From NCBI GenBank assembly GCA_038230695.1, contig JBBRMT010000086.1, forward strand, positions 1-17,156: DNA of 17,156 bases, written 5' to 3'. Of this stretch, positions 1 through 7,400 are shown one piece after another; within the stretch, counting starts at the first letter, position 1, and every line of letters begins with the position of its first letter. A model generated the notes under the pieces. That model saw only the letters and a list, made by a program, of their open reading frames with translations, was not told the origin of the DNA and made no database searches. The position numbers were made by a program, and so were the translations under genes. The stretch comes from QHBQ01 sp038230695 (GTDB lineage Bacteria; Chloroflexota; Chloroflexia; QHBQ01).

Positions 1-2
1 CC

Positions 3-482
3 ATCGCCATCGAAACCATCATCCGCCCTGCCCAACCCGACGAGGCCGCATACCTCACCGAACTTACGATGCGCTCCAAAGCGCACTGGGGCTACGATGC
101 CGACTTCCTCACCGCCTGCCGCCCCGGCCTGACCATCACGCCGGACTACATTGCTAGCAATCCTGTCTACGTTGCCGAGATCGCTGGCACAGTAATTGGC
201 TTTTATAGTCTGGCCGAGGTGATACCGAATCAGCAGGCCGAGCTTGACTTCCTGTTCATCGCGCCAGAGGCAATCGGCAAGGGTATCGGCAAACGTCTAT
301 GGCAACACGCCATCACCACCGCCCGCGAACACGGCTACCAACTGATGAGCATCGTCGCCGACCCCAACGCCGAAGCAATCTACCAGCGCATGGGCGCGGT
401 AACAGTCGGTGCAGTGCCGTCTGATGCTAAGGCGGGGCGCACGCTGCCGCTGCTACATTGCTTGCTTAACAAGAGGGAGTAA
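3..482 (+). CDS. GNAT family N-acetyltransferase (5' partial)
   Basis: This is a GNAT-fold acetyltransferase, which transfers an acetyl group from acetyl-CoA to an amine; the substrate cannot be told from the sequence. The frame is open to the left window edge and reads IIRPAQPDEAAYLTELT upstream of the first in-window ATG (69), which matches the usual GNAT N-terminal strand and helix, so the true start lies before position 1 and the ATG at 69 is internal. The central strands (YVAEIAGTVIGFYSL, AELDFLFIAPEAIGKG) lead into the acetyl-CoA pyrophosphate-binding loop IGKGIGKRLW, and the C-terminal part AIYQRMGAVTVGAVPS is the typical last helix and strand. It ends 32 bases before the promoter of the zinc-finger gene, which therefore appears to be a separate unit. 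The family call is firm; specificity is unknown. Confidence 0.88.
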   Translation: MAIETIIRPAQPDEAAYLTELTMRSKAHWGYDADFLTACRPGLTITPDYIASNPVYVAEIAGTVIGFYSLAEVIPNQQAELDFLFIAPEAIGKGIGKRLWQHAITTAREHGYQLMSIVADPNAEAIYQRMGAVTVGAVPSDAKAGRTLPLLHCLLNKRE

Positions 483-514
483 TATGCGTGTCGAGCTTGC
501 GAACTTTTGAGATG

Positions 515-543
515 TTGACGGTTAGAAAGAACCGTATTATAAT
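515..543 (+). promoter_or_regulatory. Sigma70-type promoter with inverted repeat in the spacer
   Basis: TTGACG (515-520) and a consensus TATAAT (538-543) are separated by exactly 17 bp, close to an ideal housekeeping promoter, about 39 bp before the zinc-finger gene start. The spacer region carries a perfect inverted repeat, ACGGTT-AGAAAG-AACCGT (518-535), overlapping the -35 end and lying just upstream of the -10. A repressor bound there would occlude polymerase, so this is a candidate operator; the binding protein is unknown, and autoregulation by the finger protein is only a guess. Confidence 0.75.
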
Positions 544-581
544 CAACATCAATAATTCCATTAGTGGCGGGAGTACTCAAA

Positions 582-1823
582 ATGTCTTTGACCTCTAATA
601 ACACTCCAGAAACAGAAACCTCAACCTCATCGGTGGGTGGGGCAAGGGCTGACTTTGCTTCATCGTCAGCAACCACTTTCACCGCTAGTGTTTCCAGTGC
701 ATACTCTGGCGGGAACCTACTAACCACCTGCTCGGTGTGCAAGTCCTCAGTGAAATCCAAAAACCTACCGAAGCATATGCAAAAGGTACACTCTACGCAA
801 AATGCTATGCAAAAGGTACACTCTACGCAAAATGCTATGCAAATGGTGCACTCTACGCAAACTATATGGACATTGTGTTCAATATGTAATCTAAATATCC
901 GAACAGATTTTCTTAGCCAGCATATTAGGGGGTCTCATCCAGAGGTAAAGGATGTCGGCTTTTCCGACACTGCTGGCAATTTCCAAAGGCAGCATATTAA
1001 GGGTATTTATCCAGGCCATTTGACGGGGGTTCGTCCAAGACATTCTGTAGAATTTAATTCAGCAGGCGGGAAAGATGCTGACTTTGCTTCACCCCCGGTA
1101 CCAACCAGCCCATCTACGCTGCTGGCATCCATGCGGCCTATAAGCGCTGACTTTGATTCATCAGTACCAACTTTCACCGCTAGTGTTTCCAGCTCATACT
1201 CTGGGGAAAGCTCTCTAGAAACTTGCTCGGTGTGCAAATCCCCAGTAAAAGCCAAAAACGTACCCACACATATGCAGAAGGTACACTCACTAGAAACTTG
1301 CTCGGTGTGCAAGTCCTCAGTAAGAGCCAAAGACCTACCGAAGCATATGCAGAAGGTACATAAAGGCAAATTGCGAGTGCGGCACCTGTGGCCGAGTAGT
1401 ACCTGGCCTAGTATTATCAAGCCATCAAGGCAGCGGATAACTAGACGATCTAAGAAGGAAATAGAAACGCCGGTAAGAAGACCAAGACATCAAGAACCCT
1501 TCAGTGGCAAGATAATTGAAGAACCAGAAATGGTCTTCACTACTGATGAGGAAGGTTTTGTAATCTCAGTTAAACGCACGATAGCACGTAGGATTGTCAG
1601 CAAGGATGAATTCAATGCGCGATCTGGTACTCTAGCTCAAGGCTCGAATACCCTTGGTCTTCGGGCTAATCATGGTTCAAAAGAACAGCAGGTAATACAC
1701 GAGATAACAGGCGATAACGACTCCCATGATAGTAGTCGAGGTTGGGGTCAAATGAGGCGCGACCACGGCCGCTTTGGCTCTTTCCCTGTACACGACAATC
1801 ACGGTGAGGATTCGGAGCCATGA
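582..1823 (+). CDS. Multi-C2H2 zinc-finger protein with internal duplications
   Basis: I chose ATG 582 (413 aa) because GGCGGGAG at 566-573 is a good ribosome site 8 bases upstream; the GTG at 564 would lie before that site. Four fingers have the strict form C-x2-C-x11-H-x4-H: C50/C53/H65/H70, C99/C102/H114/H119, C215/C218/H230/H235 and C240/C243/H255/H260; a degenerate finger lacking cysteines lies near residues 132-146. Fingers are joined by Ser/Thr-rich linkers, with TASVSS(A/S)YSG preceding fingers 1 and 3. After the fingers comes a basic stretch (RQRITRRSKKE, about 284-293) and an unrecognised tail. Such modules bind nucleic acid or protein in known families, so a nucleic-acid-binding role is inferred, not shown. 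Codon use is rich in AGA, ATA and CTA, unlike the GC-rich neighbours, which suggests acquisition. It is far longer than single-finger Ros/MucR regulators, whose spacing (x9) also differs. Confidence 0.72.
   Translation: MSLTSNNTPETETSTSSVGGARADFASSSATTFTASVSSAYSGGNLLTTCSVCKSSVKSKNLPKHMQKVHSTQNAMQKVHSTQNAMQMVHSTQTIWTLCSICNLNIRTDFLSQHIRGSHPEVKDVGFSDTAGNFQRQHIKGIYPGHLTGVRPRHSVEFNSAGGKDADFASPPVPTSPSTLLASMRPISADFDSSVPTFTASVSSSYSGESSLETCSVCKSPVKAKNVPTHMQKVHSLETCSVCKSSVRAKDLPKHMQKVHKGKLRVRHLWPSSTWPSIIKPSRQRITRRSKKEIETPVRRPRHQEPFSGKIIEEPEMVFTTDEEGFVISVKRTIARRIVSKDEFNARSGTLAQGSNTLGLRANHGSKEQQVIHEITGDNDSHDSSRGWGQMRRDHGRFGSFPVHDNHGEDSEP
777..866 (+). repeat. 30-bp tandem repeat, 3 copies, inside zinc-finger gene
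   Basis: The unit beginning ATGCAAAAGGTACACTCTAC occurs at 777-806 and 807-836 as identical copies and at 837-866 as a diverged copy. It encodes MQKVHSTQNA and so repeats only the second half of a finger (last His plus linker). It adds MQKVH segments without new cysteines, which looks like replication slippage, and could vary in copy number between strains. Confidence 0.9.
1215..1364 (+). repeat. 75-bp tandem duplication of a whole zinc finger
   Basis: Units 1215-1289 and 1290-1364 both begin CTAGAAACTTGCTCGGTGTG and each encode one complete 25-residue C2H2 finger plus linker (fingers 3 and 4). The sequence from 1147 to 1289 also closely matches 649-791 (linker plus finger 1), including an identical run coding TFTASVSS. 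The gene therefore grew by at least two nested in-frame duplications. Confidence 0.88.
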
Positions 1824-1877
1824 CAATAGGACCCTGGCGATATTCCACCATCAGCAAACAAAGAAGGAGGGGCAACG

Positions 1878-3077
1878 ATGCCCTACTATAAGAAAATGGG
1901 GGAGATCCCCCACAAGCGGCACACCATCTTCCGCCGCCCCGATAGCAAGCTCTACACCGAGGAGCTGTTTGGTGTAGAAGGCTTCAGCGGGATTGCCAGC
2001 CTGCTCTACCACTACAACCCGCCGGTGCGGGCAGTGCGTATCCAGCCCTGCCCAGAGATGAGCGCCGCACTCACCCCCAAAATCGCGCCGCAGGAGGTGC
2101 AGCGCCACCACCACCTCAAGACTGGGGCGCTGCTCGCTGGCGGCGACCCCATCCAGGCGCGGCGCATCCTCATGTTCAACAACGACATCCGCATGGCCCT
2201 AGCCCGCCCCACCGAGCAGATGCCCTACTACTATCGCAACTCCCAGGCCGATGAGATGTACTTCATCCACCAGGGGCGCGGCGTGTTCGAGACCGTCTTT
2301 GGCAACCTGCCCTATGAGCCAGGCGATTACGTCATTCTGCCACATGGCACCACCTACCGCGTGGTGTTGGATAACGATAATAGCCCCGACGGGCAACGCT
2401 GGTTCGTCAGCGAGGCGAAAGGGCGTATCGAAGTGCCGCATCGCTACCAGAACCAGTACGGTCAACTGCTGGAACACTCCCCCTATTGCGAACGCGACAT
2501 CAGCGGGCCAACCGAGCTAGCGCCGGTTATCGAAGATCCGCAGCCAGGGCGCGAGTACGAGGTGGTGGTCCGCGCTGCCGATATGGTAACAGCCTATTAT
2601 TACCAAAGCCACCCGCTGGATGTGGTCGGCTGGGACGGCTACCTTTACCCCTGGCGCTTCAACATCCGCGACTTCGAGCCAATTACTGGCCGTATCCACC
2701 AACCGCCGCCCGTGCATCAGACCTTCCAGGGGCCAAACTTCGTGGTTTGCTCATTCGTGCCACGCAAGTTCGACTACCACCCTGAAGGCATCCCTGCGCC
2801 CTACAACCACAGCAACATTGACAGCGAGGAGATGATCTACTACGTCAACGGCAACTTCATGTCGCGCAAAGGCATGGAGATGGGCAGCATCACCATGCAC
2901 CCGCATGGCATCCCCCACGGGCCTACGCCGGGCGCAGCCGAAGCCAGCATCGGCAAGGAAGCCACCGAGGAGCTAGCGGTGATGATTGACACCTTCCATC
3001 CCATCTACTATACCGAGGCGGCGATGGAGATTGACGACCCCAGCTATCCCCTTAGCTGGTACGAGAACGACAAGTAA
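1878..3077 (+). CDS. hmgA: Homogentisate 1,2-dioxygenase (short bacterial form)
   Basis: This non-haem Fe(II) enzyme opens the ring of homogentisate to maleylacetoacetate, the key step of tyrosine/phenylalanine catabolism. The 399-aa protein starts at ATG 1878, 5 bases after AAGGAGGGG (1864-1872). It has two cupin-like halves: an N-terminal one with DEMYFIHQGRGVFETVFG and EPGDYVILPHGTTYRV (125-162), and a catalytic C-terminal one. The iron ligands align with the family pattern as H311 (YNHSN), E317 (SEEMIYY) and H347 (IPHGPTPG), keeping the 6- and 30-residue spacing of the human ligands H335, E341 and H371. The protein is shorter than human HGD (445 aa). No hydroxyphenylpyruvate dioxygenase, maleylacetoacetate isomerase or fumarylacetoacetase gene lies within this window. 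Homologues of this branch are sometimes annotated only as cupin or HGD-like, so substrate assignment is likely but not proved. Confidence 0.82.
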   Translation: MPYYKKMGEIPHKRHTIFRRPDSKLYTEELFGVEGFSGIASLLYHYNPPVRAVRIQPCPEMSAALTPKIAPQEVQRHHHLKTGALLAGGDPIQARRILMFNNDIRMALARPTEQMPYYYRNSQADEMYFIHQGRGVFETVFGNLPYEPGDYVILPHGTTYRVVLDNDNSPDGQRWFVSEAKGRIEVPHRYQNQYGQLLEHSPYCERDISGPTELAPVIEDPQPGREYEVVVRAADMVTAYYYQSHPLDVVGWDGYLYPWRFNIRDFEPITGRIHQPPPVHQTFQGPNFVVCSFVPRKFDYHPEGIPAPYNHSNIDSEEMIYYVNGNFMSRKGMEMGSITMHPHGIPHGPTPGAAEASIGKEATEELAVMIDTFHPIYYTEAAMEIDDPSYPLSWYENDK

Positions 3078-3097
3078 ATACTCTAGGAGGCGCAAAC

Positions 3098-3268
3098 ATG
3101 GACAACGAAGCTAATCAAAACGATGGCAAAGCCGACAACGAGCAACTGCAGGAGGGCGAGGAGCTAAACCAGCGCTGGACGGTTGACGAGGATGGCGTGG
3201 TCAGCGTAGCCGAGGATGATGACCAACCCGACCTTACCGATAATCCCGACGCTGATGATGCGCCGTAG
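3098..3268 (+). CDS. Small, highly acidic hypothetical protein (56 aa)
   Basis: ATG 3098 follows a perfect AGGAGG (3085-3090) by 7 bases, and the gene lies only 20 bases after the hmgA stop, so it is probably co-transcribed with hmgA. The 56-residue product has 20 Asp/Glu and only 2 basic residues (K11, R26), no cysteines and no hydrophobic segment; it should be soluble and largely disordered apart from a short central stretch RWTVDEDGVVSVAE. I do not recognise the family. The strong ribosome site, GC-rich third positions and termination before a hairpin repeat support a real gene. The opposite strand also has an open frame here (3115-3342), but that one lacks comparable start signals. Confidence 0.68.
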   Translation: MDNEANQNDGKADNEQLQEGEELNQRWTVDEDGVVSVAEDDDQPDLTDNPDADDAP

Positions 3269-3281
3269 CTTAATACCGCGT

Positions 3282-3354
3282 AACCAAAGTTATGATGAGC
3301 GGTACACCCCCTCCCAACCTCACCCTTTGGGGGGGTTATCATAACTTTGTTGGT
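3282..3354. repeat. Long inverted repeat / hairpin element (possible MITE- or REP-like)
   Basis: CAAAGTTATGAT (3285-3296) pairs perfectly with ATCATAACTTTG (3338-3349). Outside this 12-bp stem, flanking TAACC and TTGGT can add pairs after a small bulge. Inside, ACCCCC (3306-3311) faces GGGGGGT (3330-3336), giving a nested second stem around a CTCCCAACCTCACCC loop. There is no T-run after the stem, so it is not a classical intrinsic terminator, although it lies between the acidic gene and the phosphatase and could affect read-through or mRNA ends. CTCCCAACCTC-type cores occur in dispersed small repeats of many bacteria (recollection, not checked). Confidence 0.6.
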
Positions 3355-3395
3355 GCCGTTCTGAAGGCTCGCTCGAAAGCAAGAAAGGTGAAAGC

Positions 3396-3938
3396 ATGAG
3401 GCTGATTATCTTCGATGGCGATGAGACGCTCTGGCATGGGTTGGAGGGGGCGAACATCTCCGACAATGGCGAAGGCGATTATATTGGCTCCAACGATTAC
3501 GAATACTCCTGTCCGCCCGGCTCCAACCCCGATATTATCCTGCGTAACGACGGCAAGCGGCTGCAGCTATTCCCCGAAACCCGCGCCGTGCTGCGTGAGC
3601 TGGACAATCGGGAGGTATTGGTTGCGCTCTGCACCTACAACCACCCCGCTCCCACCTACCGCGCCCTGGCTGCCTGGACACTGGACACGCATTTCGACTA
3701 CATTGAAGCGGTTTGGAGCGCCGACAAAGAGCAGATGCTGCGCGACATCCTGGCCGCCACCAATGTGCAGCCGCTGGATGCAGTGTTCATTGATGACGAC
3801 CCCGGTCGCGGCCATCGCCAACAAGCCGAGCGGGTGGGTATTCGCTTCCTCAAGCGCGGCAGCGATATTACCGACCTGAACCAGGTGCTTGATCTGATCG
3901 GCGATGATGCGCCATTCACGTTGGAGCCAGTTATTTAG
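3396..3938 (+). CDS. HAD-superfamily phosphatase, subfamily IIIC-like
   Basis: The 180-aa protein belongs to the haloacid dehalogenase superfamily, Mg2+-dependent phosphohydrolases using an aspartyl nucleophile. All four motifs are present: motif I FDGDETLW with D7 as nucleophile and D9 as general acid; motif II T80 in LCTYNHP; motif III K111 in SADKEQML; motif IV FIDDDPGRG with D133-D135 for the metal. There is no large cap domain, only an insertion around residues 18-50, which together with DGDETLW resembles the IIIC branch (MDP-1/FkbH-like). Start ATG 3396 follows AAAGGTG by 5 bases. The substrate is unknown; its position after hmgA and the acidic gene gives no clear pathway hint. It converges with the minus-strand gene ending at 3964. 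Confidence 0.82.
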   Translation: MRLIIFDGDETLWHGLEGANISDNGEGDYIGSNDYEYSCPPGSNPDIILRNDGKRLQLFPETRAVLRELDNREVLVALCTYNHPAPTYRALAAWTLDTHFDYIEAVWSADKEQMLRDILAATNVQPLDAVFIDDDPGRGHRQQAERVGIRFLKRGSDITDLNQVLDLIGDDAPFTLEPVI

Positions 3939-3963
3939 CTGCCATTGTTTCAGTGTTCTATTC

Positions 3964-4422
3964 TCAGCTAGCTGGCGTAATCAGCATATCGCAGCCAGCA
4001 CGGTCGTCGATCAGGGTGGTCAGGGCGCTAATGTTGGTCTGGCGCACCGAACTACCCAGTTCGCCACGTTGCGCCGGTGAGCGCGTCAAGCTGGCTACTT
4101 GCAGCGCTACCGCCACGCCGTAGCCATAATCGCGCACCTTCTGGATATTGCTCTCCCCTATGCGACCCAGCCTGCGGGCTTCCTCTTCAGCAGCCTCGAT
4201 CAGCTCCAGGCTGATCTCGGTTTCGGCCACCATCTGCGCCTCCAGGCTGTGGGAGCGCGGCGCCTCGCTATACAGGATGGATACCACATTGCCGTCGGGG
4301 GCAGGTCCGAGCGCGGTGCATAGCGCGGCCTTCGGCAGATATGCACGACTACTCTCGCCAATCAATAAGCGATGGTTCGCATTAATTGCAGAGCGGACAT
4401 ATCCGAAGATACGCCCGCTCAT
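3964..4422 (-). CDS. Hypothetical protein downstream of SLH surface protein gene
   Basis: A 152-aa open frame begins 21 bases after the stop of the giant SLH gene on the same strand, so it may be its operon partner. I do not recognise a family. The middle (SLEAQMVAETEISLELIEAAEEEARRLGR) should be helical and acidic, followed by VRDYGYGVAVALQVASL; there is no signal peptide or membrane segment. The ribosome site is weak (GGGAAC about 12 bases upstream of ATG 4422), and plus-strand frames of 74 and 112 aa overlap it, so coding status rests mainly on position, length and protein-like composition. Confidence 0.5.
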   Translation of the reverse strand: MSGRIFGYVRSAINANHRLLIGESSRAYLPKAALCTALGPAPDGNVVSILYSEAPRSHSLEAQMVAETEISLELIEAAEEEARRLGRIGESNIQKVRDYGYGVAVALQVASLTRSPAQRGELGSSVRQTNISALTTLIDDRAGCDMLITPAS

Positions 4423-4443
4423 GTTAAAATCTAGTTCCCGTCA

Positions 4444-7400
4444 TCAGCCTGCGGCTAAGTGGGGGCGGTTGAGAATGCCGGTGTAGACGATCTGGGCCAT
4501 TTCATCGCGGCGGATGTTGAGGTTGGGGCGGAAGAAATGTCCAGGGTAGCCATTGATGAGGCCAGCGTGGAAGGCAGTCTCGATGCTGACGTAGAAGACG
4601 TTGCTGGGTTGCACGTCAACGAAGTCCTGCTGCCCACCTGTTGGTGTAATCAGGGTGTAACCGCCTGCATTCACGACTAGCTTGGTTAGCTGGCCGCGGG
4701 TGATGGGCAAGTTCGGCAGGTAGCAAGGCGTGTTGAGGCCGTAAGTGTGGCAGGTGGCGGGATCGAAGCCGCTTAGGATGCCGTAGTGGAAGCCGGTTTC
4801 GATGTAAACGTATGCGAAGTAGCTGGCTGGCACATCGGTAAAGTCGGGATTGCCAGTCGGCGTGAACAGCGGCGTGCCGAAGCCTAGCACCACCACCTTG
4901 GCGAACTGTCCACGGGTCGAGGTGCCTGCTGGCGCGTAATGGGTATGGTCAATGCCATTGACTACTCCGCGACAGTTCAGGTAGTGGATTGCTGTATAGA
5001 AGATGTCACCCTGCACATCCACAAAGGGGTTGGGGCAGTCGGTGGGGGTCGCACTCGGCATAGGCGTGCCAGTGGCGGTCAGCGTGCTGGTTGCCATTGG
5101 TGTATTGGTGGAAGTCGGCGTGTCGGTTATGGGCAATGGGGTGCTGGTCATCGTGCTAGTCGGGCCGCCCGGTGTGTTGGTGGCTGTGTCGGTTGGCGGC
5201 ACGTTAGTAGCGGTGGCAGTGTCGGTTGGCGGCACATTGGTGGCAGTCGCGGTGTCGGTTGGAGGCACGTTGGTGGCAGTCGCGGTGGCTGGCACGTTAG
5301 TAGCGATGGCTGTGTCGGTGGCTGGCACGTTGGTGGCAGTTGCAGTGTCGGTTGGCGGCACGTTGGTAGCGGTGGCAGTGTCGGTGGCTGGCACGTTGGT
5401 GGCAGTCGCGGTATCGGTTGGAGGCACGTTGGTGGCAGTCGCGGTGGCTGGCACGTTAGTAGCGGTCGCGGTATCGGTTGGAGGCACGTTGGTGGCGGTC
5501 GCGGTATCGGTTGGAGGCACGTTGGTGGCAGTGTCGGTTGGAGGCACATTGGTGGCAGTCGCGGTATCGGTTGGTGTATCAGTGCTGGTCGGCGTATTGG
5601 TGACAGTCGGCGTGCTGGTTGCCAGGTCAGGCTCGAAGTCGTAGGTGGTAGAGCTATAGTTGATGTCCATCTCGAAGCCATCGGTGTAGCCGATGAAGTT
5701 GGCCCATGAGCCACCCGATGCCTGTCCTGCGCTCAGGCCAGTGGCGTATCCATCGGCACGTGGGTACCACTGCACCATTCTGGCGTTGGGGCAACCGGCG
5801 AGGAAGGTGTCAAGCGTCAGGTACGTATTGGGTACCTGGCCGCAGGCCGCTCTGGTGATGCGCCAGTATCCATGACGCGCGTCCCAGGTTTGCCAGATGC
5901 CGGGGGTAGGTGTACCCTGGCTGGGAGAGTTGACTGGTTCGAAGACGAAGGTGTTGTTGTAGTTGCTGCCGCCAGTGGTATCCACCTTCAGTTCAATTAC
6001 GATGTCGAGTTGCGGCCCAGCAGCGGATGCAGGGTCAATATAGGTGCGATAGGTGAGCGAGGTTATAGCGTTGAGCAGTGTGCCGCTATAGGCGTTGGTG
6101 GCAAAGTAGTTTTTACCACCCAGGCCGGAGCCGTTGCCACTGCCGGTTTGCATCTGATAGCTGCCGATGCCGTAGGGCGGAGTTGGTGGGCCGACCACAA
6201 AGTTGCTGGTGGCGGTGTTCTCGTCGTAGCGCGCCCAACCTTGCAGTGCAGACGGTCGCACCACCACGGTTGTGTAAACGCTGGTGGGGGTGGGTGTGGG
6301 CGTGCTGGTATTGGTCGGCGTGTTGGTCGGCGTATTGGTCGTGGTTGGGGTGGCGGTTGCCAGCGGGTTGACGGTGATGGGGTTGCAGACGGTCTGATTG
6401 TCAACAATGGTGCAGACGTTGGCATTGCCGGTCGCGTTGCTGTTGTAGGTGGAGGTAGTCACCCCATTGATGGTGCCGGTGTAAGGCGGGTTCATCGTGC
6501 CGAGTGTGGCAGTGAAGAACATCGGCGTGTAATTGGGGATGTGGCCGAGGCCGGAGGTGTCCTGCCCCTGCGAGTTGAGGGTTAGTGTGCCGGTGTTCAC
6601 CGCTGTGTCCCCCACGGTAATAACGCTGGGGTTGGTGGTGGCGTGGAGGGTCAGCCAGGGGTTGAAGTTGATCGGCCCCTGTGCCGTATCGCAGCCGGAC
6701 GTGTTAGGGCCAGGGTTGCAGCCCCACCAGTTGTCGAGCGCGTTGAAGTTGGGGGTGTCGGTGTTGGTGATGCCGACCGTGTTGCTGACGATACGGTTGA
6801 ACGTCGCGCTGCTGCTGCTGGTGGCATTAGTCCCGCTATCGAGCAGGATACCATTGTCGTTGAGGTGGATCAGATTGGTGTTGACGTTCACGCCATTCGA
6901 GCCAATTTCCACGCCATAGGCGGTCGCGGCGATGTCGTTGTTGGCAATGGTGGAGCCGTTAAACGAGTCAGGCACGGCGGGATGCCTCGGCTTGTCGCCT
7001 GCTTCGCGCATCGGGCTGATGCGGCCAGCGCTTCTGCGATCCGGCCCCGTGTTGGGCGGCTCGCTGTAAGCGATTACGCCCTCATCGGTGGGGTCGTTGC
7101 GCCCGACGATGGTGTTGTTGGTGACGCTGAATACGGTGGCAGAGTGGTCGTCAATGTAGTTATAGACGGCTACCTGATCGGCGTTGAACTGGTTGCCGTT
7201 AATCGTGTAGCTGGGGCTGTCGATCGGCAGCATCGCGGTGGCGACGTAGTTGCTGATATTGGTGGTGAGATAAGCATAGCCGGTAATCGTGTTGCCGGTG
7301 ACGCTGGCGGTCGCACCATCAAGTATTTCTATACCGTTCTGGGCGGTGACACCAGTGGTGCCTGCTCCAGTGAAGCTGTTACCGCTGACCAAGCCACTTG

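Noticed and set aside
564..581. GTG start at 564 for the zinc-finger gene
   Set aside because: The ribosome site GGCGGGAG lies within this stretch and is correctly spaced for ATG 582.
777..866. Short regular repeats considered as a CRISPR array
   Set aside because: The 30-bp units are directly adjacent with no variable spacers and encode an in-frame peptide repeat.
3115..3342. Minus-strand 75-codon frame opposite the acidic gene
   Set aside because: Ser-rich reverse complement of acidic codons, running into the hairpin repeat; it lacks a ribosome site, whereas the plus-strand gene has a perfect one.
4939..5709. Long plus-strand frames (256 and 213 codons) rich in VGGTLVAVAVS or GGSRGVGWRHVG
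   Set aside because: They lie exactly over the 27/33-bp repeat array of the SLH gene; repeats with unit length divisible by three keep other frames open. The products are pure low-complexity and have no start signals.
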